In this document: positions 8,595-16,553 of the stretch, in pieces
How the letters are laid out: each line of letters opens with the position of its first letter
Numbering within the stretch: position 1 is the first letter of the stretch
Source: an uncultured Prevotellaceae bacterium
GTDB taxonomy: Bacteria; Bacteroidota; Bacteroidia; Bacteroidales; Muribaculaceae
Assembly: GCA_937916085.1 (NCBI GenBank)
Contig: CALGGO010000023.1
Location: 1-18,833 of the forward strand
DNA length: 18,833 nucleotides
Reading direction: 5' to 3'
The notes under the pieces: model-generated
What the model was told of the DNA's origin: nothing
What the model saw: only the letters and a program-made list of their open reading frames with translations
Database searches by the model: none
Program-made: the position numbers and the translations under genes

Positions 8595-11500
8595 ATGAAA
8601 TTATTCAAACGACTGACAATGCTGTCGTCATTGGCACTATTGCTATGCATGGCGACGCAAGTGCAGGCAGCCGACATCGACTTGGCTACCGCGCAAAGCA
8701 AGGCAAGGTCATTCATGACCAAGCAAGTGGCAAACGGCCGCCTAAAAGCCGCCGCCGCTGCCAACCTCAAACTCGTAAAATCAGAGGCATCGGTAGTGGA
8801 TCCCAAAGCTGTAGATTACTACATCTTCAACTCCGACAAAGCTTATGTCGTTGTCTCTGGTGAAGACCAGGCTCCCGAAATCCTGATGTACGGCGAGGAG
8901 GGAAATGTGAATTTAGACAGAATCCCCCCCGCAATGCAGTGGCTGTTGAACAAGTACAAATACCAGATTGAAGGCCTAAGGGAAGGCACGCTGAAACCTA
9001 ACAGCTACTCACCCAAGGCTACAGCGGTTGCACCACTGGTGACCGCCAACTGGGACCAGACAGCACCTTACTACAACCACACTCCCACCAGTGGCAGCAC
9101 GCACGCCTACACCGGCTGCCCCGCCACCTCGCTGAGTATGTGCTTCTACAAGTACAAATGGCCAGCAACCTATCCTGCATTGCCTAAGGTCTCAGTAAGC
9201 GGAGGTCTTACTGCTGCGGCACTAAGCGAGAAGGCTGCCGACTGGGACAACATGATAGACGAATATACCGGTCCCACCAACTACTCCTATAACAGTACCC
9301 AGGCCGAAGCTGTGTCGTGGCTGATGCGCTATGTGGGTCAAGCTTGTAACATGCAGTACACCACCAGCGGTAGTGGCGCCAACGACCCCGAGATTCTTGA
9401 GGCTTGCCACACTTTCGGTTACACTGATGCCCAGCTTCTCACTCTCACCGAGCTTGTGTCGTCGGGCTGGAGCTATACCAACAGCTCACAGTATTACACC
9501 GATTCACAGTGGAACGAATGGATGCTCGCCGAGTTGTATGCCGGTCGCCCCATTGAATATCTTGCTTATGATATCACCAGCGGACAAGTTTCAGGCCATG
9601 CCTTTAACGTGTTCGGCTGCAACAGCAGCGGTCAATATTATGTGAACTGGGGATGGAGTGGCGATAGCAACGGCTATTGCACCCTCCACAACTTCACCAC
9701 CGCCACTGGCGCCACTGGTCAGTCGGGCTCTTATACCTTCAAGTATGGCGAGGCTATGATCATAGGCATCGCGCCTCCCGCTGGTGCCCTTGGTCCACAA
9801 ATCACCGCCGACCCCACCACCCTCGCGTTTGAGGGCTATGTGGGCGAAACCTACACTAATACTTTCACCGTGACCGGCACCAATCTCGAGGGCGACATCA
9901 CCGTCTCTAAGCAAGGCTCGAGCATCTTCACTGTAAGCCCCACCACCATCACCGCTGCCAATGCAGCCAATGGCGTTGAGGTGACAGTCACCTACAAACC
10001 CACCGCAGCAGGCAGCACTAGCGCCTATATCACCCTCTCAAGCTCTAACGCCGAGAGCGTGACGGTGAACGTTACAGGTACCGCTCAGGCCAAGACTCCT
10101 ACCCTCACCGTTGATCCTACCACTCTGTCGTTCACCAATTGCTATGTTGGTGACACCTATACCAAGACATTCAATGTGAGTGGCGTTTATTTGACCAACA
10201 ACGTTACCATCACTCGCAGCGGTTCGAGTCTCTACAGTTCCAATGTGAGCAGCATCACTGCCACCAACGCCGCCAATGGTGTTGACGTTACCGTGACCTA
10301 CGCTCCAACAGCTGCCGGCTCCTCTAATGCGACATTCACTATTGCCAGCACCGGCGCCGAGAGCAAGACAGTGACAGTTAATGGTACTGCTCAAGCCAAG
10401 ATACCTACTCTCACCGTTAATCCAACCTCGTTGAGCTTGAATGCTACGACAGGCACCACAGTGAGCAAGACCTTCAATGTTACTGGTAAGTTCATCAGCG
10501 ACAATGTTACCGTAAGCCTTACCGACGCTAATGGCGTGTTCAGCGTTTCGCCTGCCACCATCGCCGCCACCAGCATCAGCGAGACCACTCCAGTAGCGGT
10601 TACAGTTTCTTTCAACTCGGCCGAGGAAGGTGACTTCACCGGAACAGTGACACTCGCCAGCGATGGCGCCGAGACCAAGACTGTCGCCCTCACGGCAAGC
10701 GCTAGCGACGGCGGCACTGCCAGCGACGCTTACCTCGACATCTCCAAGTATGCCACTATCGACGAGGCAGGAGCTACAGTGAGCGGCATGAGCACCATCT
10801 ACAAATACACTGAGTATTTGACAGACAACTGCGCTTGGCTCACCGTTTCCTCTTATGGAGCAAAGCAAGCCGATGCTAACCAAAACTGGCTAGAGACGAC
10901 TTCGTTGAGCCAGTATAATAATTCTTGGAGCGCCAGCGACATTTTCCTTGGTCAAACCACCTACTTTGGCTCAAATACAGCCTACAGCATTTATGGCAGC
11001 GGCAACCAGTCGTTCTATGTGACCAACTGCTCGCAGGTGAAGGCTTATGTGAAAGGCAGCAGCTATTCCAGCTCTAGCGCTAGTGCCACCTTGTCGATAT
11101 ATGAGTGCACCGTCAATGCCAATGGCACTCTGTCTCCCGCTACAACAGCTACCAGCACCGTGCAAGGCAGCAATGGCGTGATAACTTCGGCCGAGCTTGA
11201 TGACAGCAAGATTTACAAGGTGCAGCTCACAGGCGGAGGCTCTTATCCCGACCTCTTGGAGGTGGGCTTCAAGACCGAACTCTACGTGCCAAAACCCGAA
11301 TTGCCAATTAATGTTGAGGCCGATCCTTCGACTACTACTGCCGACATCTCTTGGACACCAGGCGAGAACAATGAAGGCTGGAACCTGCGTTGGAGACTCT
11401 ATGATCAAGAGTCAAGTGAAGAAGAGGTGGTATTCAGCGAGAGCTTTGAGAATGGACTCGGCAACTGGACTCTCGTGAACACCGACGGCGACTCCTACAA

Positions 11501-12260
11501 CTGGCAGGCTGTTGACCTCACAAGCAACTTCAGCGGACAATTCACAGCAAAAGACGGATCTTACGTTGCCATGTCAAGAAGCTGGATCAACAGTTCGGTA
11601 GGCGCCGTAACTCCCGACCAGTGGTTAATCAGTCCTCAAATTGAGAATTTGGGTGGAATACTCAAATATTATATCATGGACGACGGCAAGAATTACCAGG
11701 AGAATTACCGCATTTACGTTTCAACTACCGGCAATTCCATTAGTGATTTTGTGCCCGTTACCGATGATATGCAGTCGCCCAATGTAGCCTCTTGGACCGA
11801 AGTGACTATTGACCTGAGCAGTTATAAAGACCAAGCCGGTTATATCGCCTTCCGTCACTATGACTGCACCGACAAAGATTTCATGTTCATTGACGCTCTC
11901 ACTCTCACCACTATTCCAGGTGCGCAGTGGAACTATGTATATGACGTGACTAGTCCTTACACCATCACTGGACTGACTCCCGCAACTACCTATGAGGCTC
12001 AAGTTCAAGGCAAGAATGAATATGGCACCACTGCTTGGACAGCATCGACCATCTTCACCACTCTTGCTGGGGGCTCGACTGTTGCTGGCGACGTGAACGG
12101 CGATGGCGAGGTGACTACCGTCGATATCACTGTTCTCTACAACTGGCTGCTCAATGGCGACGATACCGACATGGTGAACGGCGACCAGAACGGCGACGGC
12201 GAGATCACTACCAACGACGTCACATTTGTCTATAACATCCTGCTCGGAATTGATAATTAA
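8595..12260 (+). CDS. Secreted C10 (streptopain/interpain-like) cysteine protease with Ig-like, TIDEAG, cleaved-adhesin-in-FN3 and dockerin-like modules
   Basis: 1221 residues. The ATG at 8595 opens a signal peptide (1-25, ending VQA before ADIDL). Residues ~30-140 match the C10 propeptide type (AYVVVSGEDQAPEILMYG, IPPAMQWLLNKYKYQI), known in the family to hold the enzyme inactive. The mature domain starts near the APLVTANWDQ segment: Cys175 (YTGCPATSLSM), His335 (SGHAFNVFG), and the NWGWSG motif at 351-356. Three Ig-like repeats follow (~400-498, 500-600, 602-705), TIDEAG (708-896), and FN3 (~902-1158) interrupted at ~945-1105 by a domain resembling Cleaved_Adhesin of gingipains (SESFENGLGNWTLVNTDGD, DQWLISPQI). 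The dockerin-like tail starts at 1165. All key residues are present; it probably degrades extracellular or host proteins. Cys18 in the signal peptide is not in a lipobox. Confidence 0.94.
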   Translation: MKLFKRLTMLSSLALLLCMATQVQAADIDLATAQSKARSFMTKQVANGRLKAAAAANLKLVKSEASVVDPKAVDYYIFNSDKAYVVVSGEDQAPEILMYGEEGNVNLDRIPPAMQWLLNKYKYQIEGLREGTLKPNSYSPKATAVAPLVTANWDQTAPYYNHTPTSGSTHAYTGCPATSLSMCFYKYKWPATYPALPKVSVSGGLTAAALSEKAADWDNMIDEYTGPTNYSYNSTQAEAVSWLMRYVGQACNMQYTTSGSGANDPEILEACHTFGYTDAQLLTLTELVSSGWSYTNSSQYYTDSQWNEWMLAELYAGRPIEYLAYDITSGQVSGHAFNVFGCNSSGQYYVNWGWSGDSNGYCTLHNFTTATGATGQSGSYTFKYGEAMIIGIAPPAGALGPQITADPTTLAFEGYVGETYTNTFTVTGTNLEGDITVSKQGSSIFTVSPTTITAANAANGVEVTVTYKPTAAGSTSAYITLSSSNAESVTVNVTGTAQAKTPTLTVDPTTLSFTNCYVGDTYTKTFNVSGVYLTNNVTITRSGSSLYSSNVSSITATNAANGVDVTVTYAPTAAGSSNATFTIASTGAESKTVTVNGTAQAKIPTLTVNPTSLSLNATTGTTVSKTFNVTGKFISDNVTVSLTDANGVFSVSPATIAATSISETTPVAVTVSFNSAEEGDFTGTVTLASDGAETKTVALTASASDGGTASDAYLDISKYATIDEAGATVSGMSTIYKYTEYLTDNCAWLTVSSYGAKQADANQNWLETTSLSQYNNSWSASDIFLGQTTYFGSNTAYSIYGSGNQSFYVTNCSQVKAYVKGSSYSSSSASATLSIYECTVNANGTLSPATTATSTVQGSNGVITSAELDDSKIYKVQLTGGGSYPDLLEVGFKTELYVPKPELPINVEADPSTTTADISWTPGENNEGWNLRWRLYDQESSEEEVVFSESFENGLGNWTLVNTDGDSYNWQAVDLTSNFSGQFTAKDGSYVAMSRSWINSSVGAVTPDQWLISPQIENLGGILKYYIMDDGKNYQENYRIYVSTTGNSISDFVPVTDDMQSPNVASWTEVTIDLSSYKDQAGYIAFRHYDCTDKDFMFIDALTLTTIPGAQWNYVYDVTSPYTITGLTPATTYEAQVQGKNEYGTTAWTASTIFTTLAGGSTVAGDVNGDGEVTTVDITVLYNWLLNGDDTDMVNGDQNGDGEITTNDVTFVYNILLGIDN
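10716..11282 (+). repeat. TIDEAG module, copy 4 (type A, in gene 3)
   Basis: Residues 708-896 of gene 3 (TASDAYLDI, TIDEAG, FYVTNC, YECT, KIYKVQL, GGGSYPDLLEVGFKT). The same module therefore sits behind a cysteine protease here and behind serine proteases in genes 1 and 2. Confidence 0.75.
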
Positions 12261-12310
12261 TACTATCAACCCATATTCACAAAAAAGCGTCCTCAACAGG
12301 GCGCTTTTTT
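12093..12310 (+). repeat. Diverged third copy of the dockerin-tail and terminator block
   Basis: It aligns with 3684-3901 and 8242-8459 through tail, stop and terminator, with scattered differences and a loop one base shorter (CAAC). The similarity continues beyond the terminator: 12281-12610 follows 8430-8745 across the intergenic gap and into the signal peptide of the next gene. The duplicated unit therefore included terminator, promoter and gene start. Confidence 0.8.
12281..12310 (+). terminator. Rho-independent terminator of gene 3
   Basis: AAAAAAGCG (T) CCT, loop CAAC, AGG (G) CGCTTTTTT, starting 20 bases after the stop codon of gene 3. Confidence 0.85.
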
Positions 12311-12351
12311 GTTTAGAAATAATGTGCAATTATTGAAATGTGGTCAAAATC

Positions 12352-12383
12352 TTTGGATAAAAGAATTATTTTTTATAATTTTG
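12352..12383 (+). promoter_or_regulatory. Candidate promoter of gene 4
   Basis: TTTG (12352-12355), a 20-base gap, then TAATTTTG (12376-12383), followed by ACGGCTTTTG. The upstream half is nearly the same as at gene 3. The leader is slightly longer, with an extra stretch around 12395-12415 (AGGCCTAAGC region). Confidence 0.62.
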
Positions 12384-12458
12384 ACGGCTTTTGAAAATAT
12401 AGGCCTAAGCAGTAAAGATTTATAAAACAACTATATTATTAACTAAACTTTCAATTAA

Positions 12459-15400
12459 ATGAAATTACTAAAACGACTGACAATGCTGTCGTCATTGGCA
12501 CTATTGCTGTGCATGGCGGCACAAGTGCAGGCAGCCGACATCGACTTGGCTACCGCACAAAGCAAGGCAAGGTCATTCATGACCAAGCAAGTGGCAAACG
12601 GCCGCCTCAAAGCCGCCGCCACTGCCAACCTCAAGCTCGTAAAGGCTGAGGCCTCAGTAGCAAAACCCGAAGCTGTGGACTACTACATCTTCAACACCGA
12701 CAAAGCCTATGTGGTTATCGCCGGTGACGACTTGGCTCCCGAAATCCTGATGTACGGCGAGGAGGGAAACGTGAACTTGGACAACATTCCACCCGCTATG
12801 CAGTGGCTGTTGAACAAGTACAAATACCAGATTGACGGTCTCAAGGGCGGCACTCTCAAGCCCAATGGCTATACCCCAAAGGCGACCACTGCGGTTGCTC
12901 CACTGACAAACGCCAACTGGGACCAGGGCGCACCTTACTACAACCACACTCCCACCAGTGGCAGTACGCACGCCTACACCGGCTGCCCCGCCACCTCGCT
13001 GAGTATGTGCTTCTACATCTATAAATGGCCCAAGACCTATCCCGCGTTGTCTAAAGTTTCGGTAAGCGGAGGTCTTACCGCAGCTGCTCTCGAGGAGAAG
13101 GCTGCCGACTGGGACAACATGCTCGATGAATATACCGGTCCCACCAACTACACCTATAACAATACCCAGGCCGAAGCTGTGTCGTGGCTGATGCGCTATG
13201 TGGGCCAGGCCTGCAACATGCAGTACACCACTAGCGGTAGTGGTGCCTATGACGATGAGATTCATCAGGCTTGCCTTACTATGGGCTACACCGATGCCCA
13301 GCTGCTCACCCTCACCACAGGATATGCAGGAAGCAACCAGAACTACACCGATTCACAGTGGAACGAATGGATGCTCGCCGAGCTGCATGCCGGTCGCCCA
13401 ATCGAATATCTTGCCAGCGACCCATCGGCAGGAGGCCACGCCTTCAACGTGTTTGGTTGCGACACTAGCGGCAAATACTACGTGAACTGGGGATGGAGTG
13501 GCGAAGACAACGGCTACTGCACTCTGCACAACTTCACCACCGGCAACAACTCTACTGGACAGGGCGGTGGCTCTTACACCTTCAACTATGGTGAGGCTAT
13601 GATCATAGGCATCGCGCCTCCCGCTGGTGCCCTTGGTCCACAAATTAGCGTTGACCAAAGCACACTCGCGTTTGAGGGCTACGTGGGCGAGACCTACACC
13701 AAGACCTTCACCGTGACAGGTACCAACCTCGAGGGCGACATCACCATCTCGAAGCAAGGCTCAAGCATCTTCACTGTAAGCCCCACCACCATCACCGCTG
13801 CCAATGCAGCCAATGGCGTGCAGGTGACAGTCACCTACAAACCCACCGCAGTAGGCTCTGCTAACGCTTACCTCACCCTCTCGAGCACCGATGCCGAGAG
13901 CGTGACAGTGAACGTGAGTGGTACCGCTCAGGCTAAGGTGCCAACCATTACCGTTGATCCCGCATCGCTCGACTTCGCTGCAAACCTGTCATCTACAGTT
14001 ACCAAGACCGTGAATGTTACTGGTCTGTTCCTGACTAACGATGTGACAATAACCCTCAACGACAACAACGGCGTGTTCGGCGTGTCGCCAACTACTATCA
14101 CTGCTGCCAACGCAGCCAATGGCGTACCCGTAACCGTTTCGTTCAGCTCAGCCGAGGAGGGGAACTTCACTGGTTCGCTCACCATCGCCAGCAACGGCGC
14201 TGAGACCAAGACCGTAGCACTCTCTGCTCAGGCTAACGACGGCGGCACCGCCAGCGACGCTTACCTCAACATCGCCAAGTATGCCACCATCGACGAGGCA
14301 GGATGGAACACCACCAGCTTGCCAAATCTCTATAAGTACACCGAGTATCCAAGTGATGGTTGCGCTTGGCTCACTGTTGCCAACTATGGCGTGAACCTTA
14401 ACTATAGCGACAACAAGCAGAAGTGGTTCAGCACCAGCACAGTAAAGAACAGCTCACAGACTTGGGCGGCTAATGATGTGTTCTTGGGCGATGATGCTTA
14501 TTTCGGCAGTGCTACCAGCTATGTCGCCGATTGGACCGAGGATTATCAGAACTTCTTCGTGACTAACTGTACACAGGTTAAGCAATATGCTTACAACCGC
14601 GGTTCTTCTTATCCATTGAAGATGTACGTTTATGAGTGTACTCTCAATGAAGACGGCAGTATCACCCCAAGCACCACTGCTTATGATACCCAGACCAGTA
14701 CCATGTATTCAACTACCGAGGTACTTACCTCTAAGGAGCTTGATCCAAGCAAAATTTACAAGGTAGCTGTTTATAACGACTATTCTTATCTCTATGAGAT
14801 TGGCTTCAAGACTACTATCGAGAGTATTGAGACTCCTGTAGCTACCGAGGCTACCGACGTGACAGCTACTTCGTTCACCGCCAACTGGAACGCCTGCGAC
14901 GGCGCTACAAGCTACACTCTACGCGTGATGCCTAAACCCGAGACTCCCGAAGTCACCTTGCTCCTGAGCGAGGACTTCTCAGGATTTACCAATGCTGACG
15001 GCAGCACCGACTTGGGTAGCACTCTTGACAACTATATGCAGAACGCTGGCTGGACAGGCTCGAGAGTCTATGAGCGTAGTGGTGGTTTGCAACTTGGCTC
15101 TAGCAGCTATGCCGGAAGCTTGGTAAGTCCGCAACTTGACCTCACCAACAGCAATGGCAAGGTGACTGTTAAGTTCAATGCTTATTCTTACAACAGCACC
15201 TATTCGCCCTCAACTCTGTATGTGAGCATGAACAGCGAAACTACCAACCAACAATATGTTTCGGTTCCTTATGGCACCACTGGCACTGAATATACTGTAG
15301 TGCTCGACTGCAATGCTACAACAGGACAAACTGTTTCGTTCCGCACCAGCACTCGTCGTTACCGTGTGGTTCTCACCAACGTTGAGATTTATGCCGGCGA

Positions 15401-16364
15401 CTTGACCGCCACTGCTGCAGCTCCTGCTCTCAAGGCCGACGGCGAGATGCTCTTCCCAGGCATTACCGACACTCACTACACCGTTACTGGCCTCGAACCC
15501 GAGACTACCTACATCTATGATGTAAAGGCTATCTATGGCGACAAGGAGAGCAACTGGTCTAACCAGATTGAGGTTACCACCCTCGCCGACGAGAGTGGCA
15601 TCACCCTCGCCGAGCTCCTCGAGACTGGTGTGAACAATGAGCAATACACCATCAGCAACGACCTCGCTGTAGCCGACTATGCCGAGTATGCCAACAACGC
15701 GTTCCTCACCGACGGTGAGGGCAACTGGATTATGGTTACTGCCGCCGACAATGACGTGTTCAACCAAATCTACACCAGCACTACCTTGAAGGGCAAGACC
15801 GTTAAAGGTGTGCTCAGTGGCATGGGTCTCAACCCAGTGCTCACCATTACCGAGGCTCCTGAGGCTGCCGAGAATGATGTTGATTTTGATATTGATAGAT
15901 TCTATCTCAACGAAGATTTTGCTCCTAAGGTAAACCAGGTGATCAACGTTTATGGCTACTGGAACGCTAATGATGGCGCTCTCCGCGCCTATGCGCCAGG
16001 TGGTGTTCAAGGTATGAGTTTGACTCTCGACACTTCGTGGGGTGCTGCAAGCAACACCTTGCAGGATGGCAAGCGCTACGACATACGTTGCGCTATCAAC
16101 ATCAAGGAGCCTTGGACTCTGAGATCAGGCATCCATGTAATGGACTATGATTACGACTTCCAGAACTACCTCGCCTACGCTTTGCGTCTGCCCGACACCC
16201 CAACAGCTGTTGGCACTATCAACATGGAGAGCAACAACGACATCGTGAACGTTTACAACGCTCAAGGTCAGCTCATTCGCATGAATGTAAAGGCTAGCGA
16301 GGCAACCCTCAACCTGCCACGCGGCATCTACATCGTGGGTAACCGCAAAGTCGTTGTTAAGTAA
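12459..16364 (+). CDS. Secreted C10 cysteine protease with Ig-like, TIDEAG, split FN3 and OB-like regions and a T9SS-type C-terminal sorting tail
   Basis: 1301 residues. Signal peptide (1-25), propeptide and C10 domain closely match gene 3: Cys176 (GCPATS), His327 (GGHAFNVFG), NWGWSG at 343-348. Two Ig-like repeats follow (~393-491, 492-592) rather than three, then a type B TIDEAG module (597-787) and an FN3 (~792-1042) split by a jelly-roll-like insert (~830-985) like that of gene 1. The end differs from the other four genes: ~1046-1220 resembles an OB-fold-like region (LAELLETGVNNEQYTI, FLTDGEGNWIMV; tentative), and the last ~45 residues (IVNVYNAQGQLIR, LPRGIYIVGNRKVVVK) match the T9SS sorting domain pattern. 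It is thus probably secreted through, and anchored by, the type IX system. All catalytic residues are intact. Confidence 0.94.
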   Translation: MKLLKRLTMLSSLALLLCMAAQVQAADIDLATAQSKARSFMTKQVANGRLKAAATANLKLVKAEASVAKPEAVDYYIFNTDKAYVVIAGDDLAPEILMYGEEGNVNLDNIPPAMQWLLNKYKYQIDGLKGGTLKPNGYTPKATTAVAPLTNANWDQGAPYYNHTPTSGSTHAYTGCPATSLSMCFYIYKWPKTYPALSKVSVSGGLTAAALEEKAADWDNMLDEYTGPTNYTYNNTQAEAVSWLMRYVGQACNMQYTTSGSGAYDDEIHQACLTMGYTDAQLLTLTTGYAGSNQNYTDSQWNEWMLAELHAGRPIEYLASDPSAGGHAFNVFGCDTSGKYYVNWGWSGEDNGYCTLHNFTTGNNSTGQGGGSYTFNYGEAMIIGIAPPAGALGPQISVDQSTLAFEGYVGETYTKTFTVTGTNLEGDITISKQGSSIFTVSPTTITAANAANGVQVTVTYKPTAVGSANAYLTLSSTDAESVTVNVSGTAQAKVPTITVDPASLDFAANLSSTVTKTVNVTGLFLTNDVTITLNDNNGVFGVSPTTITAANAANGVPVTVSFSSAEEGNFTGSLTIASNGAETKTVALSAQANDGGTASDAYLNIAKYATIDEAGWNTTSLPNLYKYTEYPSDGCAWLTVANYGVNLNYSDNKQKWFSTSTVKNSSQTWAANDVFLGDDAYFGSATSYVADWTEDYQNFFVTNCTQVKQYAYNRGSSYPLKMYVYECTLNEDGSITPSTTAYDTQTSTMYSTTEVLTSKELDPSKIYKVAVYNDYSYLYEIGFKTTIESIETPVATEATDVTATSFTANWNACDGATSYTLRVMPKPETPEVTLLLSEDFSGFTNADGSTDLGSTLDNYMQNAGWTGSRVYERSGGLQLGSSSYAGSLVSPQLDLTNSNGKVTVKFNAYSYNSTYSPSTLYVSMNSETTNQQYVSVPYGTTGTEYTVVLDCNATTGQTVSFRTSTRRYRVVLTNVEIYAGDLTATAAAPALKADGEMLFPGITDTHYTVTGLEPETTYIYDVKAIYGDKESNWSNQIEVTTLADESGITLAELLETGVNNEQYTISNDLAVADYAEYANNAFLTDGEGNWIMVTAADNDVFNQIYTSTTLKGKTVKGVLSGMGLNPVLTITEAPEAAENDVDFDIDRFYLNEDFAPKVNQVINVYGYWNANDGALRAYAPGGVQGMSLTLDTSWGAASNTLQDGKRYDIRCAINIKEPWTLRSGIHVMDYDYDFQNYLAYALRLPDTPTAVGTINMESNNDIVNVYNAQGQLIRMNVKASEATLNLPRGIYIVGNRKVVVK
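14247..14819 (+). repeat. TIDEAG module, copy 5 (type B, in gene 4)
   Basis: Residues 597-787 of gene 4. After the shared TASDAYLNI and TIDEAG start, type B has QVKQYAY in place of QVKAYVK and ends in YSYLYEIGFKT in place of GGGSYPDLLEIGFKT. It groups with the gene 5 copy, not with the copy in its close relative gene 3. Confidence 0.72.
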
Positions 16365-16404
16365 TAAATAACAATAGTTCTATTAATAGATTTTTCTTGA
16401 TATA

Positions 16405-16438
16405 AAAGAGCCGTTCTTGCTGGAACGGCTCTTTTTTT
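16405..16438 (+). terminator. Rho-independent terminator of gene 4
   Basis: A perfect 12-pair stem: AAAGAGCCGTTC, loop TTGCTG, GAACGGCTCTTT, followed by more T. Its sequence differs from the terminators of genes 1-3, matching the break in tail type at this gene. Confidence 0.92.
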
Positions 16439-16459
16439 AGTGAAAAAAACCAATTTTTG

Positions 16460-16490
16460 TTGCATATTACTATAATTATTAGTAACTTTG
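16460..16490 (+). promoter_or_regulatory. Candidate promoter of gene 5
   Basis: TAACTTTG (16483-16490) followed by GCAGCTTTTTAAG. The -33 element is either TTG at 16460-16462 (20-base gap) or TTTG at 16456-16459 (23-base gap). The leader, about 57 bases, shares AAACAACTATAT with genes 3 and 4. Confidence 0.6.
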
Positions 16491-16553
16491 GCAGCTTTTT
16501 AAGACATGACTAACAAATAAAACAACTATATCCACTATTTAATTTTTACATTA

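Noticed and set aside
8595..8669. Possible lipoprotein signal in genes 3 and 4 because of a Cys at residue 18.
   Set aside because: The residues before the Cys are LLL, not a lipobox with Gly, Ala or Ser at -1, and a good signal peptidase I site follows at residue 25.
10038..10883. Long open frame of 281 codons on the - strand inside gene 3, and similar long antisense frames inside the other genes.
   Set aside because: They lie opposite repeat-rich coding DNA whose C-ending codons leave few antisense stops. They have no signal peptide, domain or promoter and recur wherever the modules recur.
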